Shown here: piece after piece, positions 34,201-45,199 of the stretch
How positions within the stretch are numbered: the stretch's first letter is position 1
Layout: every line of letters starts with the position of its first letter
Assembly (NCBI GenBank): GCA_005406025.1
Contig: BGZK01001192.1
Coordinates: 124,001-188,000 of the forward strand
DNA from: Eumeta japonica
Taxonomy: Eukaryota > Arthropoda > Insecta > Lepidoptera > Psychidae
DNA: 64,000 bases
Direction: 5' to 3'
Translations under genes and position numbers: made by a program
Notes under the pieces: generated by a model
Told to the model about the DNA's origin: nothing
The model's database searches: none
Seen by the model: only the letters and a program-made list of their open reading frames with translations

Positions 34201-35140
34201 CATTGAACTCGCGACACTGTTACCGTCATGTAACCGACACCTCTGTATATAAGTATGTACATATATTGTGTATGTACGTACATAGATACACATGCATGTT
34301 GGCATTTTTTGAGATGGGAAAAACCATTGAACTCGCGACACTGTTACCGTTACCGTAACCGACACCTCTGTATATAAGTATGTACATATATTGTGTATGT
34401 ACGTACATAGATACACATGCATGTTGGCATTTTTTGAGATGGGAAAACCATTGAACTCGCGACACTGTTACCGTTACCGTAACCGACACTTCTGTATATA
34501 AGTATGTACATATATTGTGTATGTACGTACATAGATACACATGCATGTTGGCATTTTTTGAGATGGGAAAAACCATTGAACTTGCGACACTGTTACCGTT
34601 ATGTAACCGACACTTCTGTATATAAGTATGTACATATATTGTGTATGTACGTACATAGATACACATGCATGTTGGCATTTTTTGAGATGGGAAAAAACCA
34701 TTGAACTTGCGACACTTTTACCGTTACGTAACCGACACCTCTGTATATAAGTATGTACATATATTGTGTATGTACGTACATAGATACACATGCATGTTGG
34801 CATTTTTTGAGATAGGAAAGAACCATTGAACTTGCGACACTTACCGTTACCGACACTTCTGTATATAAATATGTACATATATTGTGTATATACGTACATA
34901 GATACACATGCATGTTGGCATTTTTTGAGATGGGAAAAAACCATTGAACTCGCGACACTGTTACCGTTATCGTAACCGACACTTCTGTATATAAGTATGT
35001 ACATATATCGAGTATATACGTACATAGATACACATGCATGTTGGCATTTTTTGAGATGGGAAAAACCATTGAACTCGCGATACTGTTACCGTTACCGTAA
35101 CCGACATCGCTGTATACAAGTATGTACATATATTGACCCC
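31213..35140. repeat. satellite array, ~31 units of about 114-127 bp
   Basis: Every unit carries, in order, GTTGGCATTTTTTGAGATGG, AACCATTGAACTCGCGACAC, a TTACCGTTAtCGTAACCGAC segment, TCTGTATATAAGTATGTACA and TACGTACATAGATACACATG. The outer units (31213-32760 and 34850-35130) read CACTTCTG and ATCGAGTATATACG, while the central ones (33120-34800) read CACCTCTG and TGTGTATGTACG. A two-unit block at about 31468-31720 is repeated at 31721-31970. The first unit (31213) and the last (ending in ATTGACCCC at 35140) are the most diverged. Long overlapping minus-strand frames of up to 267 residues result from unit lengths near a multiple of three and are not genes. Confidence 0.95.
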
Positions 35141-36525
35141 GTTTACACAAGAATCGAGTTTGGGTTGAAATACATTGATAATATAACGACATATATGTAA
35201 GATAAAAATATATAGTGTATAAACGTACAACATGATATATTTGATGTCGGAACTTTTCGTATTGTATTTGTAAATTTACGTTTCAGCAGTAGATTGCAAT
35301 TTTTGTATGTAAAATAATATGCATTATTGTTCAAGTACAATTAAATGAAAATTGTAATATAATTTTTGTAGTAGTAATATATAATAATTATTATAAAAAA
35401 AAACACTTATTCGAAAGTATTTCCTGCACAATAAAATAATTGTTGGTGATTCAAAAAATACACGTGATTGTTCAAGTTTTCACTTCTGTCGGCACTCCCG
35501 GAGTGCTACTGTTTTTTTTTAAAGGAAGTTATTTATACACGCAGGGGAAAAAATTATATCTATTAAGAAAAACATCACGTTTGCCGTCACGTTTGCTCGT
35601 CACCAGGCTCCTAAGATGAATGTTAAAAAGTATATTTTTTATTTTACAATACACCCTTGATTATAAAATTGTATAATGAGATTATGAATATTTTGCTCGA
35701 ACCTCTTCTATCCTAATTATTTTAAATATCAATTAAAATTAAAATATGTAATTATTTAGCTTGGTTCTAAGAAATTTTAATGATCGGCCTGTATGGTATG
35801 TTATATAACTGTAGTTACAAAAACGCAACTAGGTGAAGGTCGAACCCTAACTCGTTAATTTAACTAGATTACTATCCAGAAATGTAGATGCCTACCTACT
35901 TGGTTTGTAGAATTTTCAGATAACTGGGTACCTAATAGGTTACACCTCATGAAACACTAGACATTCGATCTAATCCATCCTTTGTTACGCTCTAGAACAC
36001 AAGATTGATCGAATAATTTCCTTTTGACCCTCGACCCATGTCCAGCAGCGTCCAGAAATTAATAGGTAGGTAGGTTGAAGCCTACTCTCCAAACAATAAT
36101 TTGATATCGCCTGCCGGACACTTTATTGGCAATTAACTTGAAGACTGAATACTTATAGCTCCATCGAATAGCTATTACATTTCCGACTCAATCAACTTTT
36201 CCTAATTAAATAAGTAATTATACGCAAATTAATAGGCAAGAGAAGCATTAGAAACGCAGAATCGACCGGGTAGAAGTAGGTAGAAATACATCTACTTAAA
36301 GATCACGAAGCATGCGAGTGTTATAATAGTAGGTACGAAAATAGTAAGATGTAATCATAGCACATGCACGAATTTTATGGTAATTTACAGCCCTTTGACA
36401 ATATTTTTGTATTAGGTTTATGATAATAGTAAAATTAATTATTTAATATTAAGTGCCCTTTTTATACGATCACCTAGTCAGTACGTATCTATCCGTTTCT
36501 TAAAGTTGAGAACCTGGATCTCTGC
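35141..36525. other. AT-rich intergenic DNA
   Basis: Rich in TAGGTAGG/CCTACCTAC phrases (35885-36100). No coding or clear repeat. Confidence 0.4.
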
Positions 36526-36529
36526 TAGG

Positions 36530-37205
36530 TGGCCAGGGTCGTGACAGAGGCACCTACGCGGTCTAGTTCGACGAGTACCATTCGCTCGTCTGCACGACTC
36601 GTGAACGCGAAGGGCCACAAGCGCCGTTCGCCGCACTTTCGTAATCCGCGGTGGCGCGGCGCGAATGGCGAGGTACGCTTGGAGCGGCAACGCCGCGCTC
36701 GCGACCGACGACCTCGCGCTATCGCCGTGGCCGCGCACGCTGGCCTAAAGGTCACCCGTCGCCAGTTCGCGCAACTTCGACCCTCCTCTCCGTAATGACA
36801 CTAAAATATATTCCGGCTATCGAATCGCATACGCTGGAACCTGAACGGAGTCGGCACGACGTCGAGCTAGGGCGCCGCCGGTGCAGTGTGCGGCGCCGGC
36901 CGGTATGCGGCATTCGACGCACGGCAAGCGCCGAGCGTCGTAGGTCTCGTTCTGGCGGCCCCCGCGCCCGCGCGCTCTGGCCCCGCCCCCGGCGCCACCG
37001 CCGCCTAGCGGCGCGCCGCGCAATGTGCCGCCGCTATACAGCGTTGCCACTCCGTATAATATTGCTCGGCGTAAATTTCGACCAAAACAGTTCAATGGAC
37101 TTTCGTAACAATTTTAAACATATTAAACTTACTCCATAATCCCAGTTAAAATCGATCTGTGTCGAATGCTCGTCGTCGTGGCGCCGTAATTTCCCGGTAA
37201 TCCGG
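36530..37205 (+). promoter_or_regulatory. CpG-rich region, candidate promoter
   Basis: Nearly 700 bp of CpG-rich sequence, the longest such block in the window, with GGCGCCGCCGG, CGGCGCCGGCCGG and CCCCGCCCCCGG motifs. It directly precedes a TCAGT initiator-like site at 37206-37210 and a splice donor at 37312. The open frames inside (for example 36651-37139) are arginine-rich in one strand and alanine/glycine-rich in the other, as expected from composition. Confidence 0.5.
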
Positions 37206-37311
37206 TCAGTGTGTGAAGGGGGCCCGCGTCTATATCGTGCCGTATTTCGTGTCCGTGCCCCGACCGTGTCCAGTGTTCGTGCTCCTTGCCGTTCTCGTGC
37301 TCTCTCAAAAG
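37206..37311 (+). other. candidate non-coding first exon
   Basis: It runs from the arthropod-type initiator TCAGTGTG (37206) to a consensus donor, CAAAAG|GTTAGTATA, with GT at 37312-37313. It has no long open frame, so it would be 5' untranslated. The gene it belongs to is not identifiable; the rest would lie downstream, possibly outside the window. This is inference from signals only. Confidence 0.35.
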
Positions 37312-37313
37312 GT

Positions 37314-39615
37314 TAGTATAATGGTCATAATACTACGACAACGTATGAATGCAAACATCCACGTATTTAGTTATAATGCACCCTAGCACGGGACAGTAAG
37401 TGAATCCTCGCTATCTGTGTAATTTGTAAATCATTGCGACTCGAAACACGCGGCAGAGTCATGGTATTATTGCCCGTGCAAACGACCGCCTAGAATCTAA
37501 ATACCGCTCCGAGAAACCACAGGCTAAAGATGATGTCGTCGACGTCGCTGGGCGGCTGAACGATCCAGCACGTGCAGGTGATGTGAGCTATTTGCCGTTA
37601 CATAAGGCGATAACGGCCGCTTATCAGCGACGTCGACGCCACAATCCGCTGCCTATTTTTGTCACTTTGCCCTTTGCGCTACGCCGACGGCGTCTGCACG
37701 AGTACATATTACAGTAGGCATTTGATATCCTCATACCAGCCGCTCAGGCTGTGAATACCGTAAAAGCTGAGCCAGTTCTCGGCCCGGACGCCGAGCGATG
37801 TAGGCCTATCGACCTCACCGTCATATTTGACGTTCAAAGCTAATGAAGTTTACATAAAAGCAATAAGCTGATACGAGAATACAACAATATCATACTATAA
37901 AATTGCATACTGATTGCTACTAGATTAAAACTAGTTCCAGTAAAAGAAATAGTTTAAATTAAATGTAAATGATAAACTAGTTAGGTAACCTATATGCACT
38001 ATAAAACATTAACTTATTAGCTAACTTTAATAATATTTCTATAATTATAAAGAACTGATTACTGCGGTTGAAAAGGGACCAAAATATTTATTCCTACTAT
38101 TATCCATGCGAAAACAAACTCATTATATGACGGTTTGTTTTCGCCTCACAATTTGCGTAAGCATAATAAAAATAGAATTGAATTAGAAAATGGTGCCAAC
38201 TTTTGGGGTTCCACGCTGAAGGTATAAAGACATTTATCATCCTACAAAGGTTAATTTGCCAAGCTTTTAATTGTACCCACAAACTCCGTAATATAATTGG
38301 TTTACTTAAACCAGAGTAGTTCCTCATACCACTTTAGAAAGAATAATAAATAAATCGCTATTTTCTTTCGCAATTTATATACTGCCAGGTATTAATGTCT
38401 AATTTAAAAAATTAAAACACTAATTTAAATATATATATATATCCTAGTTATAACTGTGAGAGAGATGTACAAATATCATACTATGTGGAAACCCATAGTC
38501 TCTGCCTACACTTCTGGGAAATAGACGTGAGTTTATTTTATTATATTACGTAAAAAATTGGAGTGAAGTGGAGCTCTTTTGATAAGATATGGGAAACTTA
38601 TATTTTTTTTTCATTCACTCTTGAAAATTCAAAATTATGATACATTTTGAAATTAAAATTTTTAATTATATATTTATATGAAGTACAGATTACCTGCATT
38701 TATGGTAAATTGATAAGAATTAATATAATAAGATATGAAAAACCATTAAAATGACATATCTGTTACAATTTTATATATATTCTCTCATTTTAAAAAATCC
38801 ATTAGGCGCCTTATACACCACAATGTTTACAGTTTAAAATTGCAGAATTTATAAGTTTATAAACTATCATTTATTTGTTTTAGTTCATTGAATGCCTAAC
38901 AGATTTCTAAAATAAAAAATATTAAAAAAATTTAAGATAGCAAAAATTCAAAAAATATATGTCAAGTTTCACAGATGATATCATGTGGTTTATTTATTTT
39001 TTCATTATAGTTTAATGTAAATATTAACTTCATGTAAATAAAACTTTGTTCTCATAAAAAAAGATTGAACTTTGCCCTCTTCCTTTACTCACTTCCTTTA
39101 ATTAAAATGAATATACAATCATAATTAAATATAAAACTGTCACTGTGGTTTTGAATAAATACATATATATTAAGTGTTCTTGGTGGATTTTATTCATTCA
39201 TACAGAACCCCTATAAATAAGTTTGTGATTATATTAGCATACTTAACAAAAAATACAATTTATTTTTATTATTATTAAATTTGTGTGTATCTCCGTTTTT
39301 ATTAAACCTTTGTAATTGAAAAACATGTATGTTTTATGCATTATACATTTATGATAAATTGTATTTTATATTATATATAAATAAATATGTAATTTAAAAT
39401 TATTGAATAAACAAAATATTCTGTAAACTACAAACATGTACAGAAGGCCAAATGAAACAATTTTACCTGAAAGATTTATAATATTTTATCTGATGTCGAA
39501 ACAGAAAAAAGTTCTATAATTTTCCAGTTAGTTGGCAAGTTTTGGGAATAATAAATCGATCTTAATAATATTGTTTTATGATAAGAAAGTTTTCAGAATG
39601 AAAGGTAATGCGAAA
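37314..39615. other. intergenic or intronic DNA
   Basis: 37500-37810 is moderately GC-rich and unlike the AT-rich DNA after it. 38430-38450 has a short (AT)n. No coding exon recognised. Confidence 0.35.
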
Positions 39616-39619
39616 ATAA

Positions 39620-40310
39620 AATCCGGCCAAGAACATGTCGGGCCATGCTCACTGTAGGGTTCCGTTACCACAAAGAAACGCACTACAAATGAAAAAACTA
39701 CGTTGATACACTTTTTTGCATGTTTCCTGCACATAGTATGTATGAGCATTTTAGTCGCGATATTTTCAGTGCATTAAAACACTTACTACATTCTCAAAAT
39801 GATGAGAAAATGTGCACCAGCAAAACAGCGTATCTTCACGGCACTTTTTTCGTTGGAAATATTTACTACAGTATCGTTATCGTTCTAATTATTTTTTTTC
39901 ATATTTTTTGGATATACGGTTTAAAGGTAAAGGAGGCAGATAATAATTTGTGGTACTTTCGGACTAATTATTTCCAAAAATATTCACTCAATAAAAAAAA
40001 ATTGTTTAGAAACCTTAAGCTTTTTCAAAAGAACTGTCCAAATATTGCCACTAGTTGATGATCGCTGAAAAAAAATATTTTCAGGTTCTGTTACGTATAT
40101 GGAGTACCCGAAATATTTTTTTTTGTTATTTAACTACCAAATTATGAAGCAGCTTATAAAAAACACCTATATTCCAAATTTCATCGTTATACATTTCGTA
40201 GGATTTAAGTATAAAATGCCTGTGACGCACGGACGGATGGATGGATCTGATGAAATTGTAAGGGTTCCGTTTTAGCCATAATGTTTTCGGAATCCTATAA
40301 AGAATTATAG
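39620..40310 (+). repeat. AGGGTTCCGTA-type dispersed repeat, copy 4
   Basis: It starts CCGGCCAAGAACATGTCGGG, TCACTGTAGGGTTCCGTTAC and ends CTGATGAAATTGTAAGGGTT, CCGTTTTAGCCATAATG. It has the same order as copies 1 and 2. The 112-residue open frame inside it (39720-40058) falls wholly within the repeat and is not taken as a gene. Confidence 0.65.
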
Positions 40311-40375
40311 TGTAAAAAAAAGTAGCCAAGTGCAATACAGACTCGTTTACGAACCCTCGTAAACGAGGGTTTACA

Positions 40376-40431
40376 CACAATATTTACTAAATATTGTATG
40401 TACCCACATACAATATTTAGTAAATATTGTG
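40376..40431. other. perfect 26-bp hairpin
   Basis: The left arm 40376-40401 and right arm 40406-40431 are exact reverse complements separated by ACCC. Each arm also contains a near-palindrome, AATATTTACTAAATATT. A smaller inverted repeat, CGTTTACGAACCCTCGTAAACG, lies just before it (40344-40365). Confidence 0.9.
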
Positions 40432-40439
40432 CGATAGTT

Positions 40440-40930
40440 CGAAACGCTACAAGTTTTTTTGAGATCATACAAAAAACGCCAAAAAAAGTATGCTTCTTGT
40501 ACAGGAACCCCCTGTAGTTTTGATTTTATTTGATTTTTTGTTCTTATAGCGGTAATAGTAATACACACTGAAAATTTGAAGTGTCTACCAATGAGGATGC
40601 AAAACATACAGCCCTGTAAAACAGCGAAGCCTTTGTAAAAGGACCCGTTGATACTCTTTTGGCAAGGAACCCTAAAAATAAGAACTGAAATAGAGATTAA
40701 GCAAAAACTGTCAAAAAAAAAGTTTCTTGTATGGGGACCCCCTTTAATTTATAATTTTATTATATTTTTATTATTTGTCATAGCAGCCATAATAATACAC
40801 ACTCTGTGAAATTTTCAAGTCTCTATATATTATGGTTCAAAAGATATAGCCCTATGACAGACAGACGGACGAACAATTAAACCATCGTGATAGGGCCGCG
40901 TTGGCACCCTTTGGGTAAGGAATTTCAAAA
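40440..40930. repeat. two tandem diverged copies of one dispersed repeat
   Basis: 40490-40680 and 40720-40925 share, in order, TTTCTTGTATGGGGACCCCC (left: CTTCTTGTACAGGAACCCCC), TAATAATACACACT, GAAATTTTCAAGT and ATAGCCCTATGACAGACAGA (left: ATACAGCCCTGTAAAA). They resemble a common lepidopteran repeat. No coding. Confidence 0.55.
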
Positions 40931-41867
40931 ACACGAACCTTGTAAAATGTGATTTAAAATTTGTGACTTAATAAGTTAAATAATTAGGGAAAAAATATAA
41001 CAATTGTCGTGTTACCTGCAAAATTTTTTTTAGGTAATTAAAAACATTTCATGATAAGTGTCCTTTCATTAAATTTAAAATGCTTTTCTATCGAAACAAT
41101 AGATTCGGATACAAAACCGAAACTATTAACAATGGAGAAAAATGGAATCTAAGGGCCGAATCAAGGTGCATCATCACTAGTACAATATACAAAACTGGCG
41201 AGTGCGCCGTGACAGCGGATGAGCGCCGTGTACACGTTTGTATGTATGCAATTTTATGTATCTAGTTAGAAAACAATGCATTATAACTACTGTCCAGTTC
41301 AATTACCACAGCATAAAAATTGGGAGAAACGAGCGAGCATGTCGTAATCAGGCCTGACGTGAATGTAACGAACAGAATACTGCTTAGCGACGACAGAAGC
41401 CCTGGAATGGCGGGCGCGCAGGTTTCAGTAAAAGGGCAATGGCCGTACAAAGAAAAGACCCAACTTTTTGTAATGGAATAAAGTATTATTACAATAAAAT
41501 TTAGGGCAGCTCTGATCTTTTGTTTATTATTACTATTTATTTGCTCATTCAGAAAAAATACGAAATGAAGACCGATAAAGAAGAGTATATATACAATAGT
41601 AGGTTAGAGTAAATGATGAAGTGTTTTTTTTACCTTCGAACTCTACTGGAATACCCTCTAGTTCGGGGACGAGGTGATAAACAGGGGTAAAATTATTTCT
41701 GCGACTGGCCGACACAGAGCAGTATAAAGCGTTTAACACTAGTTTATATACGAGGTATGTGTGTCAGTGTATAAGTTTGGTGTTCTGTACAAGTTCAAAC
41801 CTTTATGTAAATACGAAATTACTGTTCAAATGAAATGATATTTTATCAATCCAACATGTATATACAT
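40931..41867. other. AT-rich intergenic DNA
   Basis: Short open frames (41080-41265, 41262-41450, 41545-41739) have no recognisable domains. Nothing else seen. Confidence 0.4.
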
Positions 41868-41869
41868 TA

Positions 41870-42496
41870 GACCGGTTCAAAGAAATCAAATATTTTTTTT
41901 TCAAAACCCGCAGTGAAATACCTTCCTAGTCATGAAAAAAGAAGCCTGTGAACGAACAGGAACAGAGAACGAACTTCTGCCCATATTTTTTTATTTATGC
42001 GGAATGGAATCTGTCCTGCATCTTTTCGCAAATATCCGCAAAAGTTTGTTCTCTAAATTTTAAGGTCAACCCTTTGCTTGATATGGCTAATGTGAATCTC
42101 GAAGGGCACTCATATATTTAAATAACTATATATGTAATACAAAAAAGGAACTACGTAACGGTTATTCGCTGTCTTCATCCACATCAAATTAAACTCGGAT
42201 AACTATTAGAGAAGTGATTTTACATAAAAAAACATAAGAGACATTTTATTTAGAGCGTTCAATTTTTTTCAAAAATATGTATCGCTCATCCCGATATGTT
42301 GATTGAAAAATGAGCTATAAAATTCCGAAATAAAATAAAATCCCATGTTATTAAAATGTAAAATAGAAATTCACGATAAGCGACCTTTCAATATTAATAT
42401 TAAGAACTCCCGTCTTGACAGGGTTCTGTTTTCATGACTAGGAAGTATTTCATTGCGGATTTTGAAAAAAAAAATATACGATTTTTTGAACCATTC
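41870..42496. mobile_element. non-autonomous mariner-type element, 627 bp, TA duplications
   Basis: Inverted ends of about 75 bp: GACCGGTTCAAAGAAATC on the left and, inverted from the right, GAATGGTTCAAAAAATCG. Both then share a poly-T run, TTCAAAA(C/T)CCGCA, TGAAATAC and TTCCTAGTCATGAAAA. TA flanks it at 41868-41869 and 42497-42498. The interior has no transposase. Confidence 0.75.
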
Positions 42497-42629
42497 TAGT
42501 CTAGACTAATATACTAGACTAATAGACATTCTAGACTAATACCAATTATATACTTCATATAGTCTAAATGTGTGAAAACGTCGCAATAGTTACAGTTACT
42601 ACCATACAAAACTTTTAAAAGAAGTTACT

Positions 42630-42860
42630 TTCCGTCTTCAGCTTCGCTCGCGTGGAATTCGGTTTGTCAACCCCCTATAAGTCCTCCCCGAGGATAACTT
42701 TTTCTTCTGACTACCAATTTAAATGAAATAAAACCTATATTCTGTTCCACGCTAAGCTCTATCTACCTGTGAAAATTAGATTAAAATCCGTTCAGTGATT
42801 TCGGATATGTGCGAGAACAGAGAAAGAGAGAGACACAGGTAGACATAATATTTAAAAATC
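42630..42860. repeat. dispersed repeat fragment, non-LTR-like 3' region
   Basis: It begins TTCAGCTTCGCTCGCGTGGA and ends TCCGTTCAGTGATTTCGGAT, GAGAGACACAGG. It has the same kind of architecture as 1970-2425, typical of lepidopteran retroelement ends. Confidence 0.5.
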
Positions 42861-43071
42861 ATTATGTTCTTTTATATTATTTCCGTCTGATCATCCCGTC
42901 TCCATTTTTCATACATACCTTTAATTCAGACACATCAGGTTTTACTGCTATATGATAAAAGATAATAATACGTAATTAATACGAGGATATTTTTTTGGGC
43001 TTGAGTGTAGGTATTAGATGTAAATTGGGCATAAAGATTATTACAAATGTAATCCCTAAACCAAGTTTCAT

Positions 43072-43193
43072 GTTCTTTTAAATCAAAATTTATAATCTAG
43101 ATCAGGTATGGGCAACCTTTGACATGTTGTGGGCCATACCTGATCTAGATGATAAATTTTGATTTAAAAGAACCTTTGACATGTTGTGGGCCA
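43072..43193. repeat. near-perfect 40-bp palindrome plus direct repeat inside a hAT-like remnant
   Basis: 43072-43111 is the reverse complement of 43134-43173 with one mismatch in 40. The 23 bases at 43114-43136 (starting AACCTTTGACATG) recur directly at 43171-43193. The surrounding GTATGGGCAACCTTTGAC and GCGGGCCGCGTTCAAG phrases are typical of hAT-element interiors near their ends. Confidence 0.85.
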
Positions 43194-43730
43194 AACTTTA
43201 GTGTGCAAATACGTTCGCGGGCCGCGTTCAAGAAGTAGTGCATTTTAAAGCAGTGATTTAAACTAGTGTGCATAATTTTTACCGATAGATATCAGACATG
43301 AAATGTTTCAATATTCATCGCAGGCCAGTGGTGGTGGATCGTTTTTTAAAAGAAATTACCGCCATTATTTTTTATACCTGGCACATTTTTTGTTATTTTT
43401 TGATAGACAATTTAATTAATATTTGAATATTATTTTGAGGTAAATTTCTGATAATTTTATAACCTGACCGATTAAAAATACTTTATATATATTAATAAGT
43501 TATTAATTGTGTTATTTGATAGATATAATCGAGATACTTTTGAAAATTATAAAAAACTAGGTAGGTACCTATATTATATTTTTCATTCTAAATTAATTCT
43601 AAATTTAAAGTCTAAAACTTTAGACGTGGGTGGACTGGGCGCATTGTGTGTAGTTTGAGAACTCTATTCAAAATAACTAGTTTGCTACCCCCGCCGAGTG
43701 CGTACAGTACGAGTGATAGTCGTGTTTTGT
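43194..43730. other. hAT-like remnant, then AT-rich DNA
   Basis: The first ~140 bp (TTCGCGGGCCGCGTTCAAGA to GCAGGCCAGTGGTGGTGG) looks like degraded hAT sequence. The rest is featureless and AT-rich. Confidence 0.35.
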
Positions 43731-43734
43731 TTGC

Positions 43735-43985
43735 AGGTGTGGGTGTATAGTGGTGTGTTGTGTGCGTGCGGGCGGGCGCGGGGAGTGCGGGGCGAGCGGG
43801 GGCACGCGCCGCCGCCGCATGTGCAGCTAACGGCGCGAGGCGCGCGGCCGCGCGGCATGCGCGTCGCCTAGCCATGCGCTGCGCACACTCGCCATGGCGC
43901 AGTACACCCAAAGGACTCAGCCCATGCACAGGTTCGAATAGATTAAATGGACCTGCACAGCGCTTTAGCTGGAACGTGTCGAGTT
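43735..43985 (+). promoter_or_regulatory. CpG-rich patch followed by a splice donor
   Basis: GC-rich core 43765-43885 (GCGGGCGGGCGCGGGG, GCACGCGCCGCCGCCGCATG), then less biased sequence ending GTCGAGTT|GTGAGTAGG with GT at 43986. It could be a promoter with an untranslated first exon; joining it to the candidate exon at 44619 in its open frame would give an immediate stop, so coding is unlikely here. Confidence 0.35.
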
Positions 43986-44618
43986 GTGAGTAGGCTGTTG
44001 TACCGTCGGCACGACGACCGTCGACCGTTGTCACGGACGAGAAGGCCGATCGAAACGGTGTTGTTTGTTAGTTTATAGTCATTACTGGCATCTAAGTTAT
44101 TAGTACCAGTCAGTAGAATTGATGAGATACAACCATATCAAAACACATTAATTATATTACCTAGCTAGAGATCAAAACGCACCATAAATGTTATTATCAA
44201 AATAACATAATACTCGAAAACTGATTTACATGTAATTAGGCTGTGTCGCGAAATAATAAATACGGTATTATTACTAGTAGGAATTGTCGATGATTAACAT
44301 AAAACTAAGTCAGGGCACAATAACGTATAGCTACAAAGTAAGCCAAGGACAATAACTTATACCTAAACAGTAAAATTGTCAGTACAATGACGTATACTCA
44401 TACCGTAAGCCGGAGTATAATAATGCGTATCTAAGCAATAAATCGGAGTACAGTAACGTACGACTCAAACAAGAATACAAGATAAAATAAATTCCCCAAT
44501 AATTTGATTTACGCTTAACTCAAAAAAAAAACACAACTGTTCGAAATGATTTTGTTATCGTCGCGCACATCTGGTAAAATGAAATTATCCTAGACATGTT
44601 CATGCATTCAATTTATAG
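43986..44618. other. AT-rich stretch, possible intron
   Basis: 44300-44475 holds a loose degenerate repeat of the type GTACAATGACGTATACTCAT / GAGTACAGTAACGTACGACT. No coding. Confidence 0.35.
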
Positions 44619-44688
44619 GAACCGCTAGAAGTGATGGTCGTCCAACCGTATGGAGTGGTTCGCGGAGAGCCGTGTTCAATGTGTGAAG
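44619..44688 (+). other. candidate short coding exon
   Basis: A 70-bp block bounded by an acceptor (CAATTTATAG|GAACCG) and a donor (GTGTGAAG|GTGCGT). It is open in the frame reading EPLEV then MVVQPYGVVRGEPCSMCE, with an ATG at 44634 in good context (GAAGTGATGG). Base composition differs from the flanks. I do not recognise the protein. It could equally be chance; only the matching signals and an even GC content support it. Confidence 0.25.
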
Positions 44689-45199
44689 GTGCGTTTGTGA
44701 CCTTTGTTCTCACAATGAAAAACGACACCGACATGGCCATCGGCGCGGGGCAGTGGAGCACTCGTGCGCCATTCTCGGGCGTACGATTGGCGCTCTGCCT
44801 GCATAAACATAAATTCTCGACCATTTCATTCATTCATTGCGCCTTCATGGAAAAAAATATAAGAAATAGGATATTCTTTTAGTGAAAGCTAATATTGGTT
44901 GCCGAACTGTGAGTCGGTGGTAGGTGGTGTTCAGCTCGGGGAGGTTAAATCGACGATTGACAAGCCTTTTAACGATTTTTACACAACTACCGACAAGGTT
45001 GTGGCGGTTCGATGTCTCAAGACGTTCTCACTATCGATATTCAATATTTCCGAGTCGAACATCCCACACGACCTCATGATTCGGCGACGATGCGGGTGTC
45101 GACGCTTGCCCACGCGTTTGCGGCCGGTTAGTGCGACGGCGGTCGGAGAGCTGGAGTGAATTACTGAGCCGAGTCCACGTTGCGACGCGACAGCGTCCG
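44689..45199. other. moderately GC-rich DNA, unassigned
   Basis: An 86-residue frame at 44899-45159 is open but has no recognisable domain. This may be part of a conserved regulatory or untranslated region. Confidence 0.25.

Noticed and set aside
31213..35140. CRISPR-like regular spacing of repeats
   Set aside because: The whole unit is repeated, with no unique spacers, and the context is a eukaryotic genome.
31098..35233. Many overlapping minus-strand open frames up to 267 residues rich in MYVYTQYMYILIYRS-like repeats
   Set aside because: They are translations of the satellite. Unit lengths near a multiple of three keep frames open, several frames are open at once, and unit length changes shift frames randomly.
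36651..37139. 162-residue frame in the CpG-rich block
   Set aside because: The arginine-rich composition is forced by CpG content, overlapping frames are open on the other strand, and it crosses the AT-rich edge without any domain.
39720..40058. 112-residue plus-strand frame
   Set aside because: It lies inside a copy of the AGGGTTCCGTA repeat and is not open in the other copies.
43612..44034. 140-residue minus frame and overlapping plus frame in the 43.8-kb CpG patch
   Set aside because: Alanine/arginine runs come from base composition; no domain is seen and both strands are open over the same DNA.
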